This document shows positions 23,861-31,214 of a stretch of 33,395 bases of DNA, piece by piece; positions within the stretch are counted from its first letter, which is position 1, and the number at the start of each line of letters is the position of its first letter. Made by a program: the position numbers and the translations under genes. Source of the DNA: Pleionea sp041591085 (GTDB lineage Bacteria; Pseudomonadota; Gammaproteobacteria; Enterobacterales; Kangiellaceae); the NCBI GenBank assembly GCA_041591085.1, contig JBFHSP010000011.1, forward strand, positions 1 through 33,395, read 5' to 3'. The notes under the pieces are model-generated. The model saw only the letters and a list, made by a program, of their open reading frames with translations, ran no database searches and was not told the DNA's origin.

Positions 23861-24913
23861 ATGAGTTTTTTAAGACCAAACATTCGACATCCAGAACTAG
23901 CTGTTAATGAAATTGGCTACACCCGCGCCGACTACGAAGGCGCATTATCGACACTTTGTGCCGGATGTGGGCATGATTCGATCAGCGCCTCTATTTTACA
24001 ATCGTGCTTTGAACTATCGATAGAACCCCACCGAGTTGCCAAAATGTCAGGTATTGGCTGCTCTTCTAAGTCACCGGCTTACTTTTTAGGTAAATCACAT
24101 GGCTTTAACTCAGTGCATGGCCGTATGCCATCGGTTACCACCGGCGCCAATATGGCCAACAAAGATATGGTCTATATCGGCGTTTCCGGCGATGGCGATA
24201 CCGCATCTATCGGTATGGGACAATTTGCTCATGTTGTTAGAAGAAACCTTAATATGGTTTACATTGTGATGAACAATGGTTGCTATGGTTTAACCAAAGG
24301 GCAAGACTCAGCCACCGCCGATAAAGGCTCAGCATCTAAAAAAGGCGTTCCCAATCCCTTTTCTGGCATAGATTTATGCCAATTAAGTATTCAGCTTGGT
24401 GCTGGATTTGTTGCTCGCTCATTCAGTGGAGATAAGCACCAACTGATCCCCTTAATTAAAGCAGCCATTGCTCACCGAGGGTTTGCTTTTATCGATGTGG
24501 TTTCTCCTTGCGTTACTTTTAATAACACAGTCAAATCTACTAAAAGCTACGATCACGTTCGAGAGCATATGAACGCTACCGGTACTTTTGACTTTATTCC
24601 GCTAAAAGAAGAAATCATCTGCGACTATGAACCAGGAATTACTCAAGAGATAACCTTGCATGATGGTTCAGCCGTTCGCCTACATAAAGCGAATAAAGAT
24701 TTAGACTTTAGTAGCCCTCGTTCCGCCATGAATGAAATCGAAAAACACAAAGAAAAAGGCGAAATTTTAACGGGCTTACTCTATTTGAATCCGCAAATGC
24801 CAGACACTCATGAAATAGTCGGAACTACGGATAAACCACTTAATAGCCTTAGCGAAAAAGAACTTTGTCCAGGCTCATCGGTTCTCGATACCATTAATCA
24901 AAGCTTCCGCTAA
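23861..24913 (+). CDS. 2-oxoacid:ferredoxin oxidoreductase, beta subunit (KorB-like)
   Basis: A 350-residue thiamine diphosphate-binding subunit. The TPP/Mg2+ motif is GVSGDGDTASIGMGQF (107-122) with NN at 138-139 and GCYGLTKGQ (140-148). Candidate [4Fe-4S] ligands are Cys33 and Cys36 (CAGCGH), Cys67 (GIGCSS) and Cys217 (VSPCVTFN), the standard beta-subunit set. The MSGIGCSSKSPAYF and HGRMPSVTTGANMAN segments match KorB-type proteins. It follows the gamma-alpha gene by 15 bases with AAGGTGG upstream and ends the operon before a strong terminator. Together the three products should decarboxylate a 2-oxoacid to the acyl-CoA, reducing an acceptor, or run in reverse. Confidence 0.9.
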   Translation: MSFLRPNIRHPELAVNEIGYTRADYEGALSTLCAGCGHDSISASILQSCFELSIEPHRVAKMSGIGCSSKSPAYFLGKSHGFNSVHGRMPSVTTGANMANKDMVYIGVSGDGDTASIGMGQFAHVVRRNLNMVYIVMNNGCYGLTKGQDSATADKGSASKKGVPNPFSGIDLCQLSIQLGAGFVARSFSGDKHQLIPLIKAAIAHRGFAFIDVVSPCVTFNNTVKSTKSYDHVREHMNATGTFDFIPLKEEIICDYEPGITQEITLHDGSAVRLHKANKDLDFSSPRSAMNEIEKHKEKGEILTGLLYLNPQMPDTHEIVGTTDKPLNSLSEKELCPGSSVLDTINQSFR

Positions 24914-24920
24914 TTTATTC

Positions 24921-24945
24921 AATGCCGGGTTAGCCCGGCATTTTT
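24921..24945 (+). terminator. Rho-independent terminator of the 2-oxoacid oxidoreductase operon
   Basis: A perfect 8-bp stem ATGCCGGG-TTAG-CCCGGCAT followed by a T run, eight bases past the last stop codon. Confidence 0.92.
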
Positions 24946-25203
24946 CTGAACCATTATGTAATTTAATTACATAAATAAAATCGATAATTAAATCTCTTTA
25001 CTCATTCTCTCTTTCAAGCTTACTTGTAACTCATTCATTTTAAAGAATAAAATAAAGTAATTCTCATATAAGAATCATTTTCAATAATGATCAGTTATCC
25101 AAGCCATTACTTTTATCTATGAAAAATAATTACATTTACTCATCCTAACTCACTGTTTTAACTCGTTTTTTAGAGAAAACATCTCGATTTAATCGATCGC
25201 TTC
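24946..25203. other. AT-rich intergenic region with several dyads; no gene seen
   Basis: Between the korB-like terminator and the pckA promoter is a very AT-rich stretch with no plausible coding frame. It holds a perfect 9-bp dyad TTATGTAAT-TTA-ATTACATAA (24954-24974), a dyad ATTCT-N6-AGAAT (25060-25075), and an overlapping dyad ATCATT-N6-AATGAT (25074-25091). These look like operator sites for pckA, but no regulator can be named. The 25064-25082 stretch has some resemblance to a Fur box (12 of 19), which is not convincing. Confidence 0.45.
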
Positions 25204-25212
25204 TGATACAAT
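25204..25212 (+). promoter_or_regulatory. Extended -10 promoter of pckA
   Basis: TGATACAAT: a TACAAT -10 (25207-25212) preceded by the TGN extended element, with a GC-rich discriminator (CGCGCGCA). No good -35 is seen, consistent with an extended -10 promoter or an activator. The leader would be about 58 bases. Confidence 0.55.
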
Positions 25213-25276
25213 CGCGCGCACTTTTTGACCAAAGTTTTAGAACGCTTTAAATTCAAAACCACCACAGGAATTTCGT

Positions 25277-26818
25277 ATGACCCAAGCTAAGGTGCACCTC
25301 AACCTTTCAACTGATGAACTCGTAAAACACGCCGTAGCGCGTGGAGAAGGAAGAATCGCAAGCAATGGAGCGCTAGCGGTTGAAACTGGGGAGCGGACTG
25401 GCCGTTCACCGAATGATCGTTTCATTGTTAAAGAAGATACCACTGCCGAACAAATTGAATGGGGTAAAGTCAATAAGCCATTCGATGAAGCTAAATTCAA
25501 TGCGTTATGGGACCGTGTTGCAACCCATTTAGATACTCGCAAAGAATATTTTGAGGCAACTCTTCACGTTGGCGCGGGTTCAGAATATTTCCTTCCAGTC
25601 AATGTGAAAACTGAAACCGCTTGGCAAAACTTATTTGCTAATAATTTATTTATTCGAGTTAATGAGTACAATCCTGATAACCGTCCAGAATGGCAAATCT
25701 TAAATGCCGCCGGATTCCAATGCGACCCTGAGCGCGACGGAACTAACAGTGACGGTTGTGTCATCATTAACTTTAAACAGCGCAAAGTATTGATTGCCGG
25801 AATGCGTTACGCCGGAGAAATGAAAAAGGCGATGTTCTCGGTTCAAAACTTTTTATTACCCGCGCAAGACGTTTTACCTATGCACTGCTCGGCCAACACC
25901 GATAATAAAGGTGACGTAACTTTATTCTTTGGTTTATCTGGAACTGGTAAAACAACGCTTTCGGCTGATCCTTCACGCTTCTTAATTGGTGATGACGAGC
26001 ACGGCTGGGGTGTTGGCACTGTCTTTAATATTGAAGGTGGTTGCTATGCAAAATGTATCGACTTAAGCGAGAAAAACGAGCCTGTTATTTGGAATGCAAT
26101 CCGCCACGGTACAATCATTGAAAACGTTATTTTAAATGATGAAGGTACGCCGGATTACAATGATGTTTCATTAACTCAAAATTCTCGCGCAGGTTATCCT
26201 CGCGATCATATTGATTTAAAAGTTGATGAAAACGCAGCGAACGAACCAAATGCGATTATTTTCTTAACCTGTGATTTAACCGGTGTGTTACCTCCTGTTT
26301 CTATATTGTCAAAAGAAGCCGCTGCTTATCACTTTTTAAGTGGGTACACAGCAAAAGTAGGATCAACTGAAATTGGTTCAACCTCAGCTATCGAGTCAAC
26401 TTTTTCAACTTGTTTTGGAGCTCCATTCTTCCCTCGTCCTGCTGGCGTTTATGCCGACTTATTAATGAAGCGCATTGAAGCCAATGATGCGAAAGTTTAC
26501 TTAGTTAACACTGGATGGACTGGTGGTCCTTACGGTAAAGGAGGAAAGCGTTTTAGCATTCCAACAACGCGTGCTGTTATTACAGCCATTCAATCGGGTG
26601 CGTTGCGCGACGTTGAAACTCAAACTATTCCGTATTTGAATCTAGAAGCTCCGGTTGCAGTAGAAGGTGTCGAGTCATCGTTACTTTCTCCTAAATCAAC
26701 TTGGGAAAATCCTGAGCACTATGATGAAGAAGCTAAAAAACTTGCGGCATTGTTTATAGAGAATTTCAAACGATTCTCTGTTTCCGATCACATTGTAAAA
26801 GCAGGGCCTAGTATTTAA
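25277..26818 (+). CDS. pckA: Phosphoenolpyruvate carboxykinase (ATP)
   Basis: PckA converts oxaloacetate and ATP to phosphoenolpyruvate, CO2 and ADP, the entry step to gluconeogenesis. The 513 residues fit the ATP-dependent family. Seen are the oxaloacetate-binding TGRSPNDRF (41-49), the P-loop LFFGLSGTGKTTLSADP (216-232), the metal-binding LIGDDEHGWG (236-245), and the downstream VFNIEGGCYAK and GYTAKVGSTEIG segments. AGGA lies seven bases before the ATG. It stands alone between its own promoter and a strong terminator, and is convergent with the HDOD gene. Its placement beside a 2-oxoacid oxidoreductase operon suits an organism living on amino acids or organic acids, but that link is inference. 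Confidence 0.98.
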   Translation: MTQAKVHLNLSTDELVKHAVARGEGRIASNGALAVETGERTGRSPNDRFIVKEDTTAEQIEWGKVNKPFDEAKFNALWDRVATHLDTRKEYFEATLHVGAGSEYFLPVNVKTETAWQNLFANNLFIRVNEYNPDNRPEWQILNAAGFQCDPERDGTNSDGCVIINFKQRKVLIAGMRYAGEMKKAMFSVQNFLLPAQDVLPMHCSANTDNKGDVTLFFGLSGTGKTTLSADPSRFLIGDDEHGWGVGTVFNIEGGCYAKCIDLSEKNEPVIWNAIRHGTIIENVILNDEGTPDYNDVSLTQNSRAGYPRDHIDLKVDENAANEPNAIIFLTCDLTGVLPPVSILSKEAAAYHFLSGYTAKVGSTEIGSTSAIESTFSTCFGAPFFPRPAGVYADLLMKRIEANDAKVYLVNTGWTGGPYGKGGKRFSIPTTRAVITAIQSGALRDVETQTIPYLNLEAPVAVEGVESSLLSPKSTWENPEHYDEEAKKLAALFIENFKRFSVSDHIVKAGPSI

Positions 26819-26837
26819 TCTTCTTCAGAAGAAAGAT

Positions 26838-26864
26838 GAAAAAGGCGCCGATGGCGCCTTTTTT
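26838..26864. terminator. Bidirectional terminator between pckA and the HDOD gene
   Basis: A perfect 9-bp stem AAAGGCGCC-GAT-GGCGCCTTT with T run on the plus side and A run on the other, serving both convergent genes. Confidence 0.92.
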
Positions 26865-26879
26865 GTCTTAGAATATCGA

Positions 26880-27719
26880 TTATCGAATAGACTGGATGAT
26901 CATTATCATTTGCTTCATTAAATTTTCTTTTTCATCATTTAGTTTTGACTTGCTAATGTTTAATTGGTTAGCTGAAGCTTCTGAGAATTGTTTATCTGCA
27001 TTTGTACTATTACGAAATACGGCACTCATGTATCGCGACAGATTAACTAAATGGAGATACTTTAAATTGTTTTGATTATCATTAGTTGTTTCCTCACCTG
27101 ATTCAACCACTCGCTTTAAGTACTCTGGCACTCGCCAAAACTCCATGATTTTTTTAGAAAAGTATTGCTGAGCATAAACTATTAACGCTTTTTGATCTTT
27201 CGCTTCTTGAATCTTGGCAGGAAAACGAGCCAACCAAGATAAGATGATCAAAGCGCCTATGTTGTGAAATAATCCGGCCATTAAGGCAACTGACGGATCA
27301 CCTACTTTAAAATTTTTAGATAAAGCATAACTGATCCCCGCTATTTCTAAACTTCTATTGCGAACAAACTGTGAAGAAGCTTCTATTCGCTTAAATCTTC
27401 TGTCTGCAAAAAGCTGTGACAAACAGTGATTATAGATTGCCGTTCGGATCATATTTAGACCCAACTTTTGCATGATATGTAGCAAACTCATATTATCTGT
27501 TTGCATATTAAAAGCAGCAGACTTAGCAATTGCAAAAACTCGGTTAGCTAACACTGCATCGGTATGGACCAGTTGAGCCAACTGTTTAATTGAAACATTA
27601 GGGTTATTCAGCGCTTCTCGGATCTTCATCAAGTTTTCAGGAAACGAAGGCATAGGAATAATTCCCTGATCGAGCGCCCGCTCTATTTCTTTGATAATTA
27701 CCGGATAGTTCAGTGCCAA
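26880..27719 (-). CDS. HDOD-domain protein (degenerate HD motif), likely signalling output
   Basis: A 279-residue cytoplasmic protein with one HDOD domain (about residues 15-215): IPMPSFPENLMKIREALNNP, VSIKQLAQLVHTDAVLANRV, ALMAGLFHNIGALIIL and KKIMEFWRVPEYL. HDOD proteins are non-catalytic relatives of HD phosphohydrolases that work in signalling. Here the HD pair is His152-Asn153, so metal-dependent hydrolysis is not expected. The C-terminal 50 residues are polar and probably helical with no recognised domain. The start is a TTG (27719), supported by AAGGGG seven bases upstream (27728-27733); the next ATG would lose the conserved N-terminal helix. It is downstream of the cyclase gene on the same strand, with a 142-base gap and no terminator seen, so cotranscription is possible. 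The target is unknown. Confidence 0.85.
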   Translation of the reverse strand: MALNYPVIIKEIERALDQGIIPMPSFPENLMKIREALNNPNVSIKQLAQLVHTDAVLANRVFAIAKSAAFNMQTDNMSLLHIMQKLGLNMIRTAIYNHCLSQLFADRRFKRIEASSQFVRNRSLEIAGISYALSKNFKVGDPSVALMAGLFHNIGALIILSWLARFPAKIQEAKDQKALIVYAQQYFSKKIMEFWRVPEYLKRVVESGEETTNDNQNNLKYLHLVNLSRYMSAVFRNSTNADKQFSEASANQLNISKSKLNDEKENLMKQMIMIIQSIR

Positions 27720-27861
27720 AACTTTAACCCCTTCAGGTGATTGATAGGGACAAATCTTTCCCTTTTATTCAGCTTAGTCTAAATATAATCAACTCCAAGT
27801 ATCTCTTTTTTGAAATAATGAACTACGACTCAATTCATGTGGTTGTATTTTTACTGAACAA

Positions 27862-29595
27862 CTAAACCAGTGGTTTGACTAATTCAACTTTAAAGCAATT
27901 CACATCTTCCCCGGCTTCAATTGAAGCGACGGCCTTGGTGAAGCGAACAGTTTTTGGCGTGAGTTTAAAATATTCTTTTTGCTGAGAAACAAAGTGCCAA
28001 ACCCCTTGAGAAATAAGGACCTCTCCTGTTTCGCACGCACCTTCTAACCGCGCCGCGATATTGACAGCCTCACCAGACATATCAAATTGTTCAGTCACTT
28101 CATTGTGTTGTAAAACTACTTCACCGAAATCAAGCCCGATACGACATGGGAAGCCTGCCGCCGATAAAACTTTGGTAATCATACAAGCGCAAGTGACACC
28201 AATTGATGCATTTTTAAAGCTCGCTCGTAAGGAGTCCCCTTCCATATTGGGATAATTAGCATTCCATCGCTTTAATAGTGGTTTGATTAAACCTCTAAAT
28301 AAATCAAGCTTTTCTGAGAGCTCGTCGCCATGCCAACGAGAAAAGCCTTTAAGATCCATTAGCATAACTGTGTAATGTCGTGTTTGCCCATCTTCATGCT
28401 CTTCTGCTAGCTCCAACAATTTAGGCCAAAACTGGTTTTTAACTTGTGCCATGGCTTGTTTAAACTCACTTAACAAAGCACGGTTTTCTCGCATAACATA
28501 TAACGCATTAAAAATTTTATTTGCCTCATCTTTGAGTTCTCGCTCAAGTGATTCTTCTTGATACCCAGCCGTATCTTCAACATTAATGATGATTCGAGTA
28601 CCACCTGCAATTGAGTCAATCGTTTTAATTCGCAGCTTTACGCCCCAATGCGTAGCTTCTAAATGCTCCATTAAAATAGGAAGCGACGATAACTCATGTG
28701 GTGCGATGTGTTTATTTAAACGCAATTCAAAGTCAACGTTTTCACCATGTAATCGCTCAAACTCATTAACTTTATAACGAGTTTTAATAAGACCTTCTTT
28801 ATCCCAAAAAGCATGATCACAAAGAGTGTTTTTTACCTGCCAACCATTGATTTTTGCTTCAAATAATTTTGCACCATTCAAAGTAGTTCTATTTAAATGA
28901 GCATTTGCTAAATTCGCATATCGTAAATCTGTTTCAATAAACTTTGCTGCGTTAAAATTAATTTCATGCAAATCTAAATGAGATAAGTCGGTATAAGAAA
29001 AATTAGCCGCTTTGCAATATGCTCCTGCTAAATTGCAATCTTTTAAATGACTATGCGATAAATCACAGCCCGATAAATTAGATTCAGAAAAGTTAGCATT
29101 TTCGAGCTCGGCTTGAGTTAAACTAGCATCACTAAAATCAACTCCTTTTAAGTTTTGCCCTTTTAAATTAGCACCTTTTAAATTTGACTTGGAAAAATTC
29201 ATTCCTTGCAAGTTATGTCCGGAAAAGTCGACATACGAAAAGTCACAACCATTAATTTGTGTCGTAAGAAAATTAGCTTTATCGACATTAGCTAATGTAA
29301 ATGTTGTGTAAGATATTTGTGCAGCAATAAAACTTGCTTTCGACAAGTTGGCGAAACTAAAATTACAATGATCTAATGTGCTAGACACAAATAGAGTTTG
29401 GGTTAAATCTGCTTTTGAAAAATCACACCCTTTAAAAACACAAGAAGAAAAATCATATCCCGACAAATTGGCTTCGAGAAAATTATAGCTATCAAACACC
29501 AAATCGAGCGCTTTGTTTTTAAGCTTCCATTGATTCCAACTGTCTTTACCCAGTTCAATAAGCTCTATCAACACTCCTTGTTCTATTTGTGCCAT
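27862..29595 (-). CDS. Pentapeptide-repeat protein fused to a class III nucleotide cyclase domain
   Basis: A 577-residue protein with no signal peptide or membrane segment. Residues about 34-250 are some 43 pentapeptide repeats (A-N/D-L/F-x-x, e.g. GANLKGQNLKGVDFSDASL at 141-159), forming a right-handed quadrilateral beta-helix. A cap-like segment (255-285) and an unrecognised alpha/beta-looking linker (286-345) follow, then a helical stretch (348-400) that could be the dimerising signalling helix. The cyclase domain (406-560) has metal Asp414 (LMDLKGFSRW) and Asp454 (MEGDSLRASF), Asp505 (FDMSGEAVN), Asn512 and Arg516 (VNIAARLEG). The usual substrate lysine four residues before Asp454 is Asn450. 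It starts nine bases after speE, so it is probably in one operon. It likely makes cAMP or another cyclic nucleotide; the nucleotide and the trigger are unknown. Confidence 0.85.
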   Translation of the reverse strand: MAQIEQGVLIELIELGKDSWNQWKLKNKALDLVFDSYNFLEANLSGYDFSSCVFKGCDFSKADLTQTLFVSSTLDHCNFSFANLSKASFIAAQISYTTFTLANVDKANFLTTQINGCDFSYVDFSGHNLQGMNFSKSNLKGANLKGQNLKGVDFSDASLTQAELENANFSESNLSGCDLSHSHLKDCNLAGAYCKAANFSYTDLSHLDLHEINFNAAKFIETDLRYANLANAHLNRTTLNGAKLFEAKINGWQVKNTLCDHAFWDKEGLIKTRYKVNEFERLHGENVDFELRLNKHIAPHELSSLPILMEHLEATHWGVKLRIKTIDSIAGGTRIIINVEDTAGYQEESLERELKDEANKIFNALYVMRENRALLSEFKQAMAQVKNQFWPKLLELAEEHEDGQTRHYTVMLMDLKGFSRWHGDELSEKLDLFRGLIKPLLKRWNANYPNMEGDSLRASFKNASIGVTCACMITKVLSAAGFPCRIGLDFGEVVLQHNEVTEQFDMSGEAVNIAARLEGACETGEVLISQGVWHFVSQQKEYFKLTPKTVRFTKAVASIEAGEDVNCFKVELVKPLV

Positions 29596-29604
29596 AAATC
29601 GTCT

Positions 29605-30465
29605 CTATTTACTAATGGATTCTAAAGCGTCTAAAACGTATTGTGGTAAAGCGAATGCGCCTACATGGATACTTGGATTGTAATAGCGTGTTTTAATTTT
29701 ACTTTGCTCAAATCGTTTTGTTATGACCTCGACTGACTGACTTTTTAATGAAGCGTCATCCGTTGCCCAAGCCAAAGTCATAATGCCTCCAACATAAGTT
29801 GGTACTGGAGATGCGTAAAAAGTTTGATCTTTATACAAGGGCCCCATTCTTTTTCGCGTATTAATCACTTCATCAATCTGCATAAAACAGACACCATTTT
29901 GAGTGACCATAATTCCATTAGGATTTAATCGTTCTTTCGCTAGTCGATAAAAATCGTTTGAGAATAAAACTTCACCAGGCCCCATGGGATCAGTTGAATC
30001 TGAAATAATGACATCAAACGTTTCTGTGGCTGTTTTTACGTATTCCATACCATCAGCAATCACTATTTCAGCACGCTCATTCTCAAACGCCCCATTTGAA
30101 TGCTTTGGAAAATATTTTTTGCACATATCGATAACCGAGCCATCAATTTCAACTTGAACAACGCGCTCAATATTTTGATGTTTTAAAGTCTCTCGTAATA
30201 TACCGCCATCACCACCACCAATAATAAGAACACGCTTTGGCTCTGGATGAGCAAACAATGCAACATGAGTGAGCATTTCATGATAAATAAACTCATCTTT
30301 TTCAGTGGTTTGAATAACACCATCAAGTGCCATAACGTTACCGAACTGTTTGTTATTAAAAATAACCAAATGTTGATGCTCGGTTTTGTGCTCGAACAAT
30401 ACTTTATCGACTTTAAAGTATTGTCCATAAGTGGAGTATAACGATTCAATAAAACTATCTGACAT
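29605..30465 (-). CDS. speE: Spermidine synthase (polyamine aminopropyltransferase)
   Basis: SpeE transfers an aminopropyl group from decarboxylated SAM to putrescine, giving spermidine. The 286 residues match E. coli (288) from YGQYFKVDKVLFEHKTEHQ through VLIIGGGDGGILRE (SAM-type nucleotide site), VEIDGSVIDMCKKYFP, DGMEYV, VIISDSTDPMGPGEVLFS (catalytic Asp region), QNGVCFMQ, PTYVGGIMTLAWA and AFALPQYV. speD, its usual partner, is not in the window. The ATG at 30465 is fixed by alignment, although no Shine-Dalgarno is visible. A perfect TATAAT at 30482-30487 implies a leader of only about ten bases. The pentapeptide-cyclase gene follows after nine bases. Confidence 0.96.
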   Translation of the reverse strand: MSDSFIESLYSTYGQYFKVDKVLFEHKTEHQHLVIFNNKQFGNVMALDGVIQTTEKDEFIYHEMLTHVALFAHPEPKRVLIIGGGDGGILRETLKHQNIERVVQVEIDGSVIDMCKKYFPKHSNGAFENERAEIVIADGMEYVKTATETFDVIISDSTDPMGPGEVLFSNDFYRLAKERLNPNGIMVTQNGVCFMQIDEVINTRKRMGPLYKDQTFYASPVPTYVGGIMTLAWATDDASLKSQSVEVITKRFEQSKIKTRYYNPSIHVGAFALPQYVLDALESISK

Positions 30466-30481
30466 AGACTTGTACTTAACG

Positions 30482-30510
30482 ATTATATGTTTAGGCTAGT
30501 GTACTGTTTT
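30482..30510 (-). promoter_or_regulatory. Promoter of speE (and probably the cyclase gene)
   Basis: A perfect TATAAT on the minus strand (30482-30487) with AAAACA (30505-30510, three of six) at 17 bases. The expected start near 30475 leaves roughly ten bases before the speE ATG. No other element was recognised in the 163-base gap to the phosphatase gene. Confidence 0.5.
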
Positions 30511-30628
30511 AGCTTTAAAAAATACAGTTTGATAGACAGAGTTTTTATACAAGTAGTATCACAAAGTGTACATCCAATCTCAAAACGACATGTGCGCAGT
30601 GAAATAACGTTCGATTAAATAAACTGAT

Positions 30629-31099
30629 TTATTTTTTCGCTTCGATATCTGCAAGAAAACCTTGGCTGGCTTGCTCAACCAGATCGATCACTCGGTTAAA
30701 TCCTTGTTCACCGCCATAATAAGGATCCGGAACTTCAAGCATTTTTCCTTGAGGAATAAAGCTTAAAAAAAGCTGCAATTTATAATGGTGCTGATTAGGG
30801 CAAATTCGACTCAAATCTTTAAGATTTTGCTTATCCATCGCGAGTATGTAGTCAAAGTACTCGAAATCTGTTTGAGTAATTTGTCTCGAAGTTTGACCAA
30901 CTAAGCTGTAGCCTCGCTTTGCTGCAGCCATTTGAGAGCGGCGATCTGGCGCTTCGCCTTGGTGATAACCAGATGTACCAGCCGAGTCAATTTCAAAAGC
31001 ATGCTCCAACTTGTACTTTTTCACCCAAAACCGAAAAACGCCTTCAGCTGTTGGTGAGCGACATATGTTACCTAAACATACAAACAATACTTTAATCAT
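30629..31099 (-). CDS. Low-molecular-weight protein tyrosine phosphatase (Wzb/YfkJ-like)
   Basis: A 156-residue cytoplasmic phosphatase. The P-loop CLGNICRS carries nucleophile Cys8 and Arg14, the STAG-like segment is DSAGTSGYHQGEAPDRRS, and the general acid Asp125 lies in VPDPYYGG. All catalytic elements are intact and the length is normal. In bacteria such enzymes often dephosphorylate tyrosine autokinases (Wzc) that control polysaccharide export. Its neighbour manC makes GDP-mannose, which would suit that role, but no wzc or wza is in the window, so this is only suggestive. It is the downstream neighbour of manC on the same strand, after a 115-base gap with a long inverted repeat. The Shine-Dalgarno is weak. 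Confidence 0.93.
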   Translation of the reverse strand: MIKVLFVCLGNICRSPTAEGVFRFWVKKYKLEHAFEIDSAGTSGYHQGEAPDRRSQMAAAKRGYSLVGQTSRQITQTDFEYFDYILAMDKQNLKDLSRICPNQHHYKLQLFLSFIPQGKMLEVPDPYYGGEQGFNRVIDLVEQASQGFLADIEAKK

Positions 31100-31122
31100 T
31101 TTTTATTCTTTTACCCTAATTA

Positions 31123-31167
31123 CAAAAGCCATACTTGAGAGTAAGCACTCCTGATGTATGGCTTTTG
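31123..31167. repeat. Long inverted repeat between manC and the phosphatase gene
   Basis: Perfect 12-bp arms CAAAAGCCATAC (31123-31134) and GTATGGCTTTTG (31156-31167) enclose 21 bases that contain a further small dyad GAGT-AAGC-ACTC. On the minus strand it lies about 50 bases past manC and ends in TTTTG, so it may be a terminator, or a processed hairpin in a shared transcript. Confidence 0.7.
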
Positions 31168-31214
31168 GTTTCAATTTAGGATTAGGTCTAACCAAATTTC
31201 AATCCAATTAGGCT

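Noticed and set aside
25064..25082. Possible Fur box upstream of pckA
   Set aside because: Only about 12 of 19 positions match in a very AT-rich stretch, and no iron gene is nearby.
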